A stretch of 64,000 nt of DNA from Clostridium sp. M62/1. GTDB lineage: Bacteria > Bacillota > Clostridia > Lachnospirales > Lachnospiraceae. A model generated the notes under the pieces. It was not told the origin of the DNA and searched no databases. It saw only the letters and a list, made by a program, of their open reading frames with translations. Location of the stretch: NCBI RefSeq assembly GCF_020736365.1, contig NZ_CP085988.1:2920001-2984000 (forward strand), read 5' to 3'. Both the position numbers and the translations under genes were made by a program. This document shows positions 8,326 through 19,014 of this stretch, piece by piece (the stretch's first letter is position 1; each line of letters begins with the position of its first letter).

Positions 8326-9477
8326 CTACTGAGCGCTGAACGCTTCCTCCAGCGCCTTCTCATCCAGATTTGCTCCGATTACGCAGACCTTGCCTGTATA
8401 GTCGGCAGAGCCCTCACGGATCTCCACCTGCTCCGGCACCAGATCAAAGTGCATCCATGTCCCGTCTGCAGCCGGGAGCATTCCCTTAGCCCGAAGAACC
8501 TCTCCGTACTTTCCGCTGTACGCCAGATCCTTAAGAATCTGTTCCAGTCTCTCTCTGCTGACGCCGATTACATTCTCGCGCCCCCAGCTTGTAAATACGT
8601 CATCGGCATGATGGTGGTGATGATCGTGGTCATGGCAGCCGCAGGTGCAGTTCTCACCGTGGTCGTGATCGTGGTGATCATGGTGGTGATCATGGTGATG
8701 GTCATGACCGCAGCACTCTCCCTCCTCGTGATCGTGGTGGTGGCCGTGGCCGCAGCACTCTCCTTCTCCGTGATCATGGTGATGGCCGTGGCCGCAGCAC
8801 TCTCCCTCCTCGTGATCGTGGTGATGGCCGTGCTCATGGGCGTGCTCTCTGGCCTCCTTCATGAGCTCTTCCATCATATTGTCCTTCTTCTCGATAATTT
8901 CCAGAAGCTGTGTTCCAGCAAGCTGGCTGACAGGTGTAGTCACAATCGCCGCATCCTGATTGTGCTGGCGGATCATCTCCACAGCAATCTGTACCTTTTT
9001 CGGATCTGTTATGTCAGTTCTGCTGAGTACAATGGTTCCGGCATTTTCAATCTGGTTGTTGAAAAACTCGCCGAAATTCTTCATATACATGCGCACCTTG
9101 CTGGCATCAGCCACAGTGACAGCACTGTTTAACTCAACCTCGATCTCGGAGGCAACATCTCTGACAGCCTTCATCACATCGGAGAGCTTGCCTACTCCGG
9201 ATGGCTCAATGATCACACGGTCAGGAGTATATTTCGTGAGCACCTCTGCCAGAGATTTTCCGAAATCTCCCACAAGGGAACAGCAGATGCAGCCGGAATT
9301 CATCTCGCGGATCTCTATTCCCGCATCCTTCAAAAAGCCTCCGTCAATACCGATCTCTCCAAACTCATTCTCAATCAGAACGACCTTTTCACCGGAAATC
9401 GCCTCTTTTAACAGGCGCTTGATAAAAGTAGTCTTTCCTGCACCCAGGAAACCGGAAATAATATCAATCTTTGTCAT
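8326..9477 (-). CDS. COG0523 (CobW/ZNG-type) GTPase with His/Cys-rich repeat
   Basis: 383 aa. P-loop GFLGAGKT (9-16), metal motif CICC (63-66) and a C-terminal CobW_C-like domain are all present, so this is a full COG0523 metallochaperone GTPase. Between the G domain and the C-terminal domain lies a long His-, Asp- and Cys-rich segment with three 14-residue repeats (HGHHHDHEEGECCG) and more than 20 further His residues. Such loops bind Zn, Ni or Co. The family hands metal to target enzymes with GTP hydrolysis. No Zur-like operator was recognised upstream. The start ATG follows AGAAGGTAGATAG. Confidence 0.93.
   Translation of the reverse strand: MTKIDIISGFLGAGKTTFIKRLLKEAISGEKVVLIENEFGEIGIDGGFLKDAGIEIREMNSGCICCSLVGDFGKSLAEVLTKYTPDRVIIEPSGVGKLSDVMKAVRDVASEIEVELNSAVTVADASKVRMYMKNFGEFFNNQIENAGTIVLSRTDITDPKKVQIAVEMIRQHNQDAAIVTTPVSQLAGTQLLEIIEKKDNMMEELMKEAREHAHEHGHHHDHEEGECCGHGHHHDHGEGECCGHGHHHDHEEGECCGHDHHHDHHHDHHDHDHGENCTCGCHDHDHHHHHADDVFTSWGRENVIGVSRERLEQILKDLAYSGKYGEVLRAKGMLPAADGTWMHFDLVPEQVEIREGSADYTGKVCVIGANLDEKALEEAFSAQ
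8709..8834 (-). repeat. Three 42-bp tandem repeats coding for a metal-binding segment
   Basis: The anchor CGCAGCACTCTCC recurs at 8709, 8751 and 8793, a 42-bp period. The repeats are in frame and encode the 14-residue His/Cys unit of the COG0523 protein. They are coding repeats that could expand or contract by slippage, not CRISPR. Confidence 0.85.
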
Positions 9478-9780
9478 CTCTATCTACCTTCTTTTCTGTA
9501 ATTATCTTTCTGAAGCCCCTGGCTTCTCTCAATATGCAGCGACAAAAGCGAACCCTTCGTCCGCCTCAGTCCAGTATATAATTTTGACACAAAACCCCTG
9601 TAAAGTCAACCGCTTCCCCTTTTCGCTTTCGGCACAGGACAGGGATTCTCCTTTAGCCGCACCGGCTAAAAAGCGCAGTACGGATTTTCAGGCCCTGAAA
9701 CCGGGAGGGATGGACTGGATTCTTCCACAGAAAAGTGCTAATATGGTTTTAAATTATCTGGTACAAAGGAGAAAAGAGCT
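9478..9780. other. Gene-free 303-bp spacer between divergent genes
   Basis: Separates the COG0523 gene (-) from the K+ channel gene (+), so it should hold both promoters. I see no convincing -35/-10 pair for either. A small hairpin TTTAGCCG-CAC-CGGCTAAA lies at 9652-9670 without a T-run. No ORF is supported. Confidence 0.5.
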
Positions 9781-10974
9781 GTGAAGGTTCCTGCCAAGCG
9801 CCGTGTCTTTGAGATCATTCAGATTGGACGAGATCATGACATCGCCAGTATTGTCTTTGACTTTTTTATTGCATTTATTATTTTTTTGAACTTATTTATT
9901 ACCCTGTTTGAGACCTTTGAACAGTCCCGGCCGTATCTTCCCCTGCTCCGCAGCCTGGAACTGATCACCTCCTGCATTTTTGCAGTGGAATATATGCTTC
10001 GCATCTGGACCGCAGAATACCTGTATCCCAGAAAAAGCCGCAGGCAGGCAAGGATTTCTTTTATGTTTTCTTTTTTCGGCATCATCGACCTGCTGTCTTT
10101 CCTGCCGTATTTCCTTCCCGTGATATTTCCCATGGGTATTGTCACGTTCCGGATGTTCCGGGTAGTGCGTATTTTCAGGCTGTTCCGCATCAACATGTAT
10201 TACGACGCATTTAATGTAATTACCGATGTCCTCCACGAGAAGAAGGATCAGATTTTTTCGTCCGTCTGTATCCTGCTGATCCTGATTGTGGCATCCTCTC
10301 TGTTTATGTACAGCCTGGAGCATGACGTACAGCCGGACAAATTTCAGAACGCATTTTCCGGAATCTGGTGGGCAGTGTCTACCCTGCTGACCGTAGGCTA
10401 CGGAGACATCTACCCGGTGACCAATGCCGGGCAGCTGGTGGGCATCGTGATCGCCTTTCTGGGCGTGGGAACTGTAGCGATTCCCACCGGTATTATATCT
10501 GCTGGTTTTGTGGAGCAGTATACCAAGCTGAAATCTATGGCTGATTACTCAGAGGAAACAAATATCCGCTTTATCAGCCTGGCCGTAGGAGAGCACCATC
10601 CCTGGGAACACATGCGGGTCTCCGATCTGCCGCTGCCTCCGGAGATGATTCTGGCCGTCATCCGCCGCGGAAAAAGAACAATCGTTCCGAAAGGAAATGT
10701 GGAAATTGAGATAGGTGACCGCCTGATTTTCGGCGCCAAAGGCTATCAGGACGACGTGGGCATTACCCTGAAAGAACTGCAGCTGTGGGATCGCCATCCG
10801 TGGGTGGGAACGGCTATCCGTGACTTGAATATTTCCCGTAAGACGCTGATCGTGATCGTGCAGCGCGGGGAAAAGATCCTGATCCCCAGCGGCTCTCTGG
10901 TGCTGCGCGCCGAGGACAAGGTGATTCTGTATACAAAGCGGGATGTAAGAGACAGTGTGGAAATTGAAGTGTAG
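9781..10974 (+). CDS. Voltage-gated-type potassium channel with C-terminal RCK/TrkA-C domains
   Basis: 397 aa. Six membrane segments are predicted, with an S4-like helix bearing regularly spaced arginines (124-136, RMFRVVRIFRLFR), a pore loop and the selectivity filter TVGYGD (204-209). The cytoplasmic part from about residue 255 holds two TrkA-C/RCK_C-like units (for example RLIFGAKGYQDD and KVILYTKRD). It should form a tetrameric K+ channel gated by voltage and possibly by a ligand on the C-terminal domains. The start is GTG 9781, seven bases after AAAGGAG. It stands alone, divergent from the metal GTPase genes. Confidence 0.93.
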   Translation: MKVPAKRRVFEIIQIGRDHDIASIVFDFFIAFIIFLNLFITLFETFEQSRPYLPLLRSLELITSCIFAVEYMLRIWTAEYLYPRKSRRQARISFMFSFFGIIDLLSFLPYFLPVIFPMGIVTFRMFRVVRIFRLFRINMYYDAFNVITDVLHEKKDQIFSSVCILLILIVASSLFMYSLEHDVQPDKFQNAFSGIWWAVSTLLTVGYGDIYPVTNAGQLVGIVIAFLGVGTVAIPTGIISAGFVEQYTKLKSMADYSEETNIRFISLAVGEHHPWEHMRVSDLPLPPEMILAVIRRGKRTIVPKGNVEIEIGDRLIFGAKGYQDDVGITLKELQLWDRHPWVGTAIRDLNISRKTLIVIVQRGEKILIPSGSLVLRAEDKVILYTKRDVRDSVEIEV

Positions 10975-11032
10975 ATACATGTCAGAATAACTGTCAGAAC
11001 AGATGCAGCCGGAGAGCGGGCCTGTTCATTTC

Positions 11033-11758
11033 TCAGCTTATCCACGGCAGATATGCGGCCAGAACTGCCAGAAGCATAGCCGGAAGCATATTGGCTACAC
11101 GAATCCGCTTGTCCCAGACCAGATTAACCCCTATGCAGAAAATCAAAACAGAACCAATCAGTGATAAATAAAAAATGGCCGTCCCTGTCATGAAGGGGGC
11201 CAGCAGCCGTGCCAGCAGTGTGACAGAGCCTTCAAAAATAAAAACCGGAATGGCAGAAAATACACAGCCTTTTCCCATGGATGAAGTCATCACGGCGATA
11301 AGAATAAAATCCAGTACCGCCTTTACCGCAAGCATGGAACAGTCTCCCAGGATCCCGTCCCTGATCGCTCCGACTATAGCCATAGCTCCAATGCATACCG
11401 TTAAGGAAGCCGTTACGAACGAATCCGTAAAGCCCGGATCCCTGCCATTTCCGGATTTATATTTCAGCCACTCGCCGAGCCGCTCAAAGCCTCTTTCGAT
11501 TCCAAGAAGCTCTCCTATGGCCGTGCCCACTGTAAGGCACAGGACGACGAACATAGACTGCCCTGAAATCAAGGCATTTTCCTCAATTCTGAGCATTCCC
11601 TCCATCGCCCCTGCAATGGCAATAAAAAGCACGCTGACACCGCACGCTTTATTTAAGACATCCTGCATATCAGGCTTTAACAGCCTGCCGGCAAAATGTC
11701 CGATCAGACCGCCGGCAATAATGCTGACGCTGTTGATAAACGTCCCTAAGCCTATCAT
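11033..11758 (-). CDS. DUF554 family membrane protein
   Basis: 241 aa with about seven hydrophobic segments, typical of DUF554 (YdfK-type). It begins GLGTFINSVSIIAGGLIGH, the characteristic Gly-rich first helix of the family. Function is not established; a transport role has been proposed only by topology. It ends 58 bp from the convergent channel gene and starts 21 bp after the HPr-like gene, so the two minus-strand genes are likely co-transcribed. Confidence 0.9.
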   Translation of the reverse strand: MIGLGTFINSVSIIAGGLIGHFAGRLLKPDMQDVLNKACGVSVLFIAIAGAMEGMLRIEENALISGQSMFVVLCLTVGTAIGELLGIERGFERLGEWLKYKSGNGRDPGFTDSFVTASLTVCIGAMAIVGAIRDGILGDCSMLAVKAVLDFILIAVMTSSMGKGCVFSAIPVFIFEGSVTLLARLLAPFMTGTAIFYLSLIGSVLIFCIGVNLVWDKRIRVANMLPAMLLAVLAAYLPWIS

Positions 11759-11779
11759 AAGCTGTTCTCCTGCTTGGCC

Positions 11780-12055
11780 TTAAGCTCTCTCTTCCAGGCG
11801 GACGGCATCGTACATCTCATCCACCTCATATTCCCTGAAAAAGTGTTCTGAGAGTTCTTCATCCTCGCCGTTTACCACCAGCTTCATCTTTTCCCCGATC
11901 TTCAGAGTCATAAGTCCCATCAGCGATTTGCCGTCTATCCAGCTTACTCTTTCTCCCAATTTTCCAACGTCAATATCTGACTGCATCTTCTGGCAGATTC
12001 CGCAGAAATTAATAATGTCATTTGTGTTCAGAAAACGGATTTTTTTCTCTACCAT
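11780..12055 (-). CDS. HPr-like protein lacking the active-site histidine
   Basis: 91 aa, the size of PTS HPr. The region around HPr Ser46 is well kept (DGKSLMGLMTLKIGE), as is the final helix. The GxHARPA segment carrying His15 is replaced by NTNDIINFCGI, so no phosphoryl transfer to sugar transporters is expected. This resembles the Crh-like situation, where only regulatory Ser phosphorylation remains. ATG 12055 follows GAGAGGAAAT. The frame continues upstream to 12148 without a ribosome site, so I reject the longer form. Regulatory function is inferred. Confidence 0.82.
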   Translation of the reverse strand: MVEKKIRFLNTNDIINFCGICQKMQSDIDVGKLGERVSWIDGKSLMGLMTLKIGEKMKLVVNGEDEELSEHFFREYEVDEMYDAVRLEERA

Positions 12056-12354
12056 AGCCTTAATTTCCTCTCTAAAGTACAATATTCCGTCACAGCCGCG
12101 CCGCAGTCTCTGTTTCCTCTTATCTCCTGCAGCAGGGAGAAATGGCATATCAAAACCACTGGCTGTTCCTCCCTGGGCGAAGTCCGATAGTAGTATACAG
12201 CAACTGATTTCCCGTGTAAAATACTTAAATAAAATATCCGCTATATCAAAATCACATCTCCCGGTTCTGCCTGGAGATTCCCCCGGGGAGGCAGGCCGCT
12301 TCAGGGGCAGATTCTGCTCTGCCCCGGTGCACCTAACCTGGCAGCAGAGCCTCT
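12056..12354. other. Gene-free spacer downstream of the ATP synthase operon
   Basis: About 300 bp. A 7-bp hairpin (GGGGCAG 12304-12310 / CTGCCCC 12319-12325) lies just past the atpC stop but without a T-run, so it is a weak candidate for the operon end. The promoter of the HPr-like gene should lie here; none is clear. Confidence 0.4.
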
Positions 12355-12807
12355 CTACTTTCTCTTTCCGGCCGCGCTCAGCCTGGACATGGCCCTCGCC
12401 AGCTCCCGCTGGCTTCTGTAATACTCCAGAAGGGACTGCTCCTGGCGAAGCTGCTCCTCAGCCCGCTCCTTAGCCTCCCTGGCCCGGTTAATGTCGATAT
12501 CCTCCGGCCGCTCCGCAGAGTGTACAAACACCTTCACACGGTTGTTGATCATCTCTGCAAAACCGGCTCCTGTGGCTATAATTCGCTCCTGAGGCTTATC
12601 TGCGGCTCCCTCGCCCTTTTCACCCGGGTCCTTCGCAGGGACGAACCTGGTAATTCCAGGCACCAGAGCAATGACCACATCCTCGTGGTGGGCCAGAAAG
12701 GTATGTCCGCCGTCTGTAGCCGGCAGATCGATAAAGCTCGCTCTGCCCTGATAGAAAATTTCGTTGCTGGAATAGATCTCAAGCCCGAAGGTTGCCTCTG
12801 CTCCCAT
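12355..12807 (-). CDS. atpC: ATP synthase F1 epsilon subunit
   Basis: 150 aa. The N-terminal beta-sandwich shows the family pattern FLAHHEDVVIALVPGI and the C-terminal part is a helical hairpin rich in Arg/Glu/Ala (AREAKERAEEQLRQEQ). The subunit joins the F1 head to the c-ring and can inhibit ATP hydrolysis. It is the last gene of the operon, 13 bp after atpD. A Lys/Glu-rich insertion (around DPGEKGEGAADKP) in the sandwich is longer than in most homologues. Confidence 0.95.
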   Translation of the reverse strand: MGAEATFGLEIYSSNEIFYQGRASFIDLPATDGGHTFLAHHEDVVIALVPGITRFVPAKDPGEKGEGAADKPQERIIATGAGFAEMINNRVKVFVHSAERPEDIDINRAREAKERAEEQLRQEQSLLEYYRSQRELARAMSRLSAAGKRK

Positions 12808-12820
12808 GAAATCTCCTCCT

Positions 12821-15117
<2,297 letters not shown>

Positions 15118-15151
15118 TTACTCACCTGCCTTCCTGCCAAAATAAGCGTTT

Positions 15152-16663
15152 TTACCGGATCTGCGTTTCTGCATACTGCTTTGCCGCCGACACAATCCTC
15201 TCTTCCAGCTCGTCAGAGAGGACTCCCGTATTCTCAATTTCCTCCCCGATCTCAGGGTAGCTGGAATCAAAATATCTGAGAAGCTCTGTCTGGAAGGGTT
15301 TCACTCTTTTGACGTCAAGATCCATAAAAATCTTATGTCTTGCCGCACACAGGGTGATTACCTGCTCGTGAAGGCTTAAAGGACTTCCGAGAGGCTGTTT
15401 TAAAAGCTCCATCAGGCTCTTTCCGTACTGGAGCTGCTCCTTTGTGGAGGCGTCCAGGTCAGAGCTGAACTGGGTAAACACCTCCATCTCCCGGTACTGG
15501 GCCAGGTCGATACGGATGCTTCCCGAGGCCTTTTTCATGGCCTTTGTCTGGGCTGCGCCGCCCACACGGGATACAGAAAGTCCCACATTGACTGCCGGTC
15601 TCTGGCCCGCAAAGAACAGATCCGTTTCCAGGAAAATCTGGCCGTCTGTGATGGAGATCACGTTAGTCGGAATATAGGCGGAAACATCTCCGGCCTGTGT
15701 TTCAATAATCGGCAGGGCCGTGATGGAACCTCCTCCCAGCTCGTCGCTCAGGCGGCTGGAACGCTCCAGAAGCCTGGAGTGCAGATAGAACACATCGCCC
15801 GGATAAGCCTCACGCCCCGGAGATCTCTCAAGCAGAAGGGACAGAGCCCTGTAGGCCACTGCGTGCTTGCTCAGATCGTCGTAGACGATCAGCACATCCT
15901 TCCCCTTGTGCATAAAATACTCTGCCAGAGCAGTGCCTGAATAAGGCGCAATATACTGAAGCGGCGAGCAGTCGCTGGCTGTAGCCGCCATGACGATGGA
16001 ATAATCCATGGCTCCGTGCTCCGTCAGAGTGGACACCAGCTTGGCGACGGTGGACGCTTTCTGTCCTACTGCCACATAGATACAGATGACATCCTTGCCC
16101 TTCTGGTTTAAAATGGCATCCGTGGCGATGGATGTCTTTCCTGTCTGCCGGTCGCCGATGATAAGCTCCCTCTGCCCCCGTCCGATAGGGAACATGGAAT
16201 CGATGGAAAGAATTCCTGTCTCCAGAGGCCTGTTTACCGATTTTCTCTCTACAATGCCGGGAGCCTCCTGCTCCACCGGCCTGTAGCCGTCCTCCTTAAT
16301 CTCCCCTTTTCCGTCAATCGGCGCTCCCAGGGCGTCCACCACACGGCCTAAGAAGGCATCTCCCACAGGGATTCCCGCCTTTTTCCTCGTCCTGACAGCC
16401 CGGCTTCCCTCGCTGATGCCTGTATCCTTTCCAAAGAGGATGCATCCGATGCTGTCCTCCTTAATATCCTGAACCATACCCTTGAGACCGTTGTCGAAGA
16501 TCACGATCTCGCCGTACATGGCATGCTCCATGCCGTAAATCCTGGCAATGCCGTCTCCCACGGAGATGACGGTTCCTGTTTCCTCCTCACGGCATCTGTC
16601 GTCATAATTTTTTATTTCTTCCTTCAGTATGGAAATAATATCCTCTGAACTGATTGAACTCAA
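15152..16663 (-). CDS. atpA: ATP synthase F1 alpha subunit
   Basis: 503 aa. Walker A GDRQTGKT (170-177) and the alpha-type arginine-finger segment around [17 protein letters not shown] are present. It holds the non-catalytic nucleotide sites and supplies the arginine finger to beta. Its start overlaps the atpH stop by 4 bp, indicating translational coupling. Confidence 0.98.
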   Translation of the reverse strand: MSSISSEDIISILKEEIKNYDDRCREEETGTVISVGDGIARIYGMEHAMYGEIVIFDNGLKGMVQDIKEDSIGCILFGKDTGISEGSRAVRTRKKAGIPVGDAFLGRVVDALGAPIDGKGEIKEDGYRPVEQEAPGIVERKSVNRPLETGILSIDSMFPIGRGQRELIIGDRQTGKTSIATDAILNQKGKDVICIYVAVGQKASTVAKLVSTLTEHGAMDYSIVMAATASDCSPLQYIAPYSGTALAEYFMHKGKDVLIVYDDLSKHAVAYRALSLLLERSPGREAYPGDVFYLHSRLLERSSRLSDELGGGSITALPIIETQAGDVSAYIPTNVISITDGQIFLETDLFFAGQRPAVNVGLSVSRVGGAAQTKAMKKASGSIRIDLAQYREMEVFTQFSSDLDASTKEQLQYGKSLMELLKQPLGSPLSLHEQVITLCAARHKIFMDLDVKRVKPFQTELLRYFDSSYPEIGEEIENTGVLSDELEERIVSAAKQYAETQIR

Positions 16664-17181
16664 GCCCTCTCACCTCCGTACAAGTAGTTGGACAGACGCC
16701 TGTAGCTTCCCCTGAGGCTTCTGTCATATTCAAATGCTCCCGCCCGCAGGACAAAGCCCCCGAGCAGCGTTTTATCCTCTGTAAGCTCAAACTCCACCTC
16801 TCTCTTTCCAAATCTCCTCTTCAGAAATTCGGAGAGGCCGCGAAGCTGCTCCTCGGTTGGAGGAGTCACATAGGTGAGGACAGCCCTCAGAATTCCCCTC
16901 TGCTCCTTTGCATAGGCTCTGTAGGCGTCAAATATTTCAAAAAGAAGTCCCGCATGTCCATGGCGGCAGACTGTCTTTATAAAGGATCTGGTTTCCTCCG
17001 GGAAGATCCTGTCAGCCACCCGCTCCTTTTCCGTCAGAGAGACCGTCGGATTTTTGAGAGCCTCCATCAGGCGGCTCTCCGCCTTCAGCAGCTTCTCCGT
17101 CTCCAAAAGCACCTGCTCCGGCACGGAAAGCTCAAAGAGGGCCTTCGCGTAATTACCTGCTGTCTGGGTCATGGCATTCAC
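16660..17181 (-). CDS. atpH: ATP synthase F1 delta subunit
   Basis: 173 aa. It shows the OSCP/delta pattern: an N-terminal helical domain ([20 protein letters not shown]) and a C-terminal domain ending [19 protein letters not shown]. It ties F1 to the b-subunit stalk. Two ATGs compete: 17181 (after GAGGAAG) and 17172 (after AGGTG); I give the outer one. It overlaps the atpF 3' end by about 20-30 bp and the atpA start by 4 bp. Confidence 0.94.
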   Translation of the reverse strand: MNAMTQTAGNYAKALFELSVPEQVLLETEKLLKAESRLMEALKNPTVSLTEKERVADRIFPEETRSFIKTVCRHGHAGLLFEIFDAYRAYAKEQRGILRAVLTYVTPPTEEQLRGLSEFLKRRFGKREVEFELTEDKTLLGGFVLRAGAFEYDRSLRGSYRRLSNYLYGGERA

Positions 17182-17662
17182 CTGCTTCCTCTATAAAACG
17201 GTCGTAGAGAGCCAGATCCTCAGGGGCGCCGGCAGCACTGCCGGATACCTGTCTGGCAGCGCAGAGAGCCACCTCCGCAATCCTTCCTCTAAGCTCTTCC
17301 ATGGTTTTCACGCGCTCCGCTTCAAGGCTTTCCCTCGCCTTCAGAAGATCCTCAGCCGCCTTTTTGTCAGCCTCGGCCACGATGCGGTCGTACTCCTTCT
17401 TTGCACGGCCTCTGGCCTCCTCCACAATCCGGCCGGATTCCGCTCTGGCATCCTTAAGAGCCGCCTCATACTGACTTTTTAAGGCGTCGGCCTCTTCTTT
17501 CGTGCTCTTCACATTTTCCAGCTTCTCGTTTATCATGGCCTGCCGCTTGTCCATAATTCCCAGCACAGGCTTAATTAAAAAGTGCTTCAGCAAAAGACAG
17601 AGGACAATCAGGTTTATGATGTTGTAGACAAGGCTTACATTAAACTGTAACACCTCTTCCAC
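17153..17662 (-). CDS. atpF: ATP synthase Fo b subunit
   Basis: 169 aa. One N-terminal membrane helix (about residues 8-30, VYNIINLIVLCLLLKHFLI) is followed by a long charged coiled coil with many Glu/Lys/Ala, the peripheral stalk. It links the a subunit in the membrane to delta and alpha in F1. The 3' end overlaps atpH. The end is slightly longer than usual and the last residues (GECHDPDSR) are probably unstructured. Confidence 0.94.
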   Translation of the reverse strand: MEEVLQFNVSLVYNIINLIVLCLLLKHFLIKPVLGIMDKRQAMINEKLENVKSTKEEADALKSQYEAALKDARAESGRIVEEARGRAKKEYDRIVAEADKKAAEDLLKARESLEAERVKTMEELRGRIAEVALCAARQVSGSAAGAPEDLALYDRFIEEAGECHDPDSR

Positions 17663-17676
17663 CTGCCTTTCCTAAT

Positions 17677-17901
17677 TTATTTTAAGAACAGAATGATTAC
17701 GAGGGCGATTACGAAACCGTAAATAGCTGTTGCCTCTGCCAGGGCACATCCCAGAAGAAGAGCCTTGCTGATCTTGCTCTCAGCCTCCGGCTGCCTTGCG
17801 ATGGCCTCCACTGCCTTGGATGTTGCGATACCGATACCAATTCCTGCTCCAATACCTGTAAATACAGCGATAGCTGCTCCGATAGCGATTAATGTTGACA
17901 T
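17677..17901 (-). CDS. atpE: ATP synthase Fo c subunit
   Basis: 74 aa, two hydrophobic helices joined by the polar loop ARQPEA. The ion-carrying Glu is at position 56 ([10 protein letters not shown]). Against the Na+-type c-ring of Ilyobacter tartaricus, the Gln ligand in helix 1 is Ile here ([10 protein letters not shown]) and the Ser next to Glu is Ala, while Thr and Tyr are kept. I therefore expect proton coupling, though this is inference from ligands only. AAGGAGAAAAC precedes the start. Confidence 0.96.
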   Translation of the reverse strand: MSTLIAIGAAIAVFTGIGAGIGIGIATSKAVEAIARQPEAESKISKALLLGCALAEATAIYGFVIALVIILFLK

Positions 17902-18014
17902 AACTGTTTTCTCCTTTACTTATTCATTTACTGTTTTCTGCTGTCCCGCCGCAGATTGCCTCTGGCCGCCCGGCCTTTCCTTCTGTCCAGGGCTTCACGT
18001 CCTGTTTTTCTCAG

Positions 18015-18722
18015 CTACTCTAACGATTCTTTAATAAACAGAGCTGTCAGGAACACAAACACATAGGCCTGAATCAGCCCGTCGAAAATGTCAAAGTAAA
18101 AGCTGAACGGAATCGGCACAAACAGCGGCACCACCAGCTTGATAAGCTCCATAACTACGAAGGAGCCCAGCACATTTCCGAAAAGACGCATACAGAGAGA
18201 TACCGGCCTGATGAACACCTCCAGAATATTGATGGGAAGTATAATGGCCACCGGCTCTGCGAAGCTTTTCAAAAATCCCTTTGCGCCTTTCTTGTGGAAT
18301 CCCGCGTACTCGATCACGGCAATACTGATGATTGCCAGAGCCGCTGTCATGTTCAGATCCTTTGTCGGAGGCACAAAACCGACAATTCCTATCAGGTTTG
18401 CGGCGCCAATAAAGATGGCTGTCGAAATCAGATAGGGAACATAACCTTTTCCCTCTTCTCCTACCAAATCCACGAAGAAATCCCTCAGAAATCCAATGGA
18501 GCTTTCCAGAAAAAGCTGAACCCTCCCAGGGTTTTCCACACTCAGGTTTCTTACCAGGAGCTTGGAGAGAAGCACTAATACTGCCATGATGATCCATGTA
18601 ACTGCAACTGATTCGTAAATCGGTATCCCGCCGAAAATCGGGATCGTAAATACCACTTTACAGTTCAGCTCCTCCATCAGGGCGCTAGAAAGAGCTTCCG
18701 TTTTAATCCCTCCTTTTCTCAT
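18015..18722 (-). CDS. atpB: ATP synthase Fo a subunit
   Basis: 235 aa by the longest ATG; five to six membrane helices. The essential Arg is in SLCMRLFGNVLG. It forms the ion half-channels against the c-ring and is the first gene of the operon. The start is uncertain: ATG 18722 has no ribosome site, while AGGAGGG lies inside this reading, seven or so bases before an ATT codon at 18707; the next ATG (18677, MEELNCKVVF) matches the usual family N-terminus but is 30 bp away from that site. No atpI or atpZ gene precedes it. Confidence 0.93.
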   Translation of the reverse strand: MRKGGIKTEALSSALMEELNCKVVFTIPIFGGIPIYESVAVTWIIMAVLVLLSKLLVRNLSVENPGRVQLFLESSIGFLRDFFVDLVGEEGKGYVPYLISTAIFIGAANLIGIVGFVPPTKDLNMTAALAIISIAVIEYAGFHKKGAKGFLKSFAEPVAIILPINILEVFIRPVSLCMRLFGNVLGSFVVMELIKLVVPLFVPIPFSFYFDIFDGLIQAYVFVFLTALFIKESLE

Positions 18723-18764
18723 TTGTCTGAAGTACGTCTGAATATCGTCTTCAGATATTTCTTG

Positions 18765-18809
18765 AAAAAAGACAGAAAAACAGCATTTCTACTGTTTTCC
18801 CGTCTTTTT
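18765..18809 (-). terminator. Terminator-like hairpin in the ATP synthase leader
   Basis: On the minus strand a 13-bp stem (18792-18804 with 18771-18783, two G-U) is followed by six T; on the plus strand five T also follow. It sits between a TATAAT box (18823-18828, minus strand) and atpB. It may end the upstream znu transcript or act as an attenuator of the atp operon. Confidence 0.6.
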
Positions 18810-18822
18810 CCTGATTTCCACT

Positions 18823-18828
18823 ATTATA
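18823..18828 (-). promoter_or_regulatory. Candidate -10 box of the ATP synthase operon
   Basis: A perfect TATAAT on the minus strand, with a 10-bp palindrome TCACATGTGA in the spacer region (18836-18845). No good -35 hexamer was found at 16-18 bp, so the promoter would need an activator or be false. Confidence 0.35.
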
Positions 18829-18918
18829 CGCCTAATCACATGTGAAAGTAATTAGATAAAACTTCTAAATTTTCATGAACATTTATGGTTATTTTATTCA
18901 AAATACGACTAGTGTGTT

Positions 18919-18939
18919 AATAAAATGTAACATTTTATT
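18919..18939. other. Perfect AT-rich 21-bp palindrome
   Basis: AATAAAATGT-A-ACATTTTATT, between the znuB stop and the atp leader. It could be an operator or a weak terminator. It does not match the Bacillus Zur box. Confidence 0.5.
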
Positions 18940-19014
18940 TCACCTGGTTACTGTCTGAATTCCCTTCAAATTTCTCCGGCTTTTCTTCTGACTGCCGTAC
19001 AATTTGTTCCCCGC

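Noticed and set aside
8709..8834. Regular repeats that could suggest a CRISPR array
   Set aside because: The 42-bp units are contiguous without spacers and in frame within a clear metal-binding protein.
8164..9132. 322-codon plus-strand open frame
   Set aside because: It is antisense to the two CobW-type genes. Its Val/Met-rich middle is the mirror of the His-rich repeat, and it has no ribosome site.
12304..12325. Terminator of the ATP synthase operon
   Set aside because: Only a 7-bp stem and no T-run.
17677..17901. Na+-type ATP synthase
   Set aside because: The Gln and Ser ligands of the Na+ site are replaced, so this is not supported.
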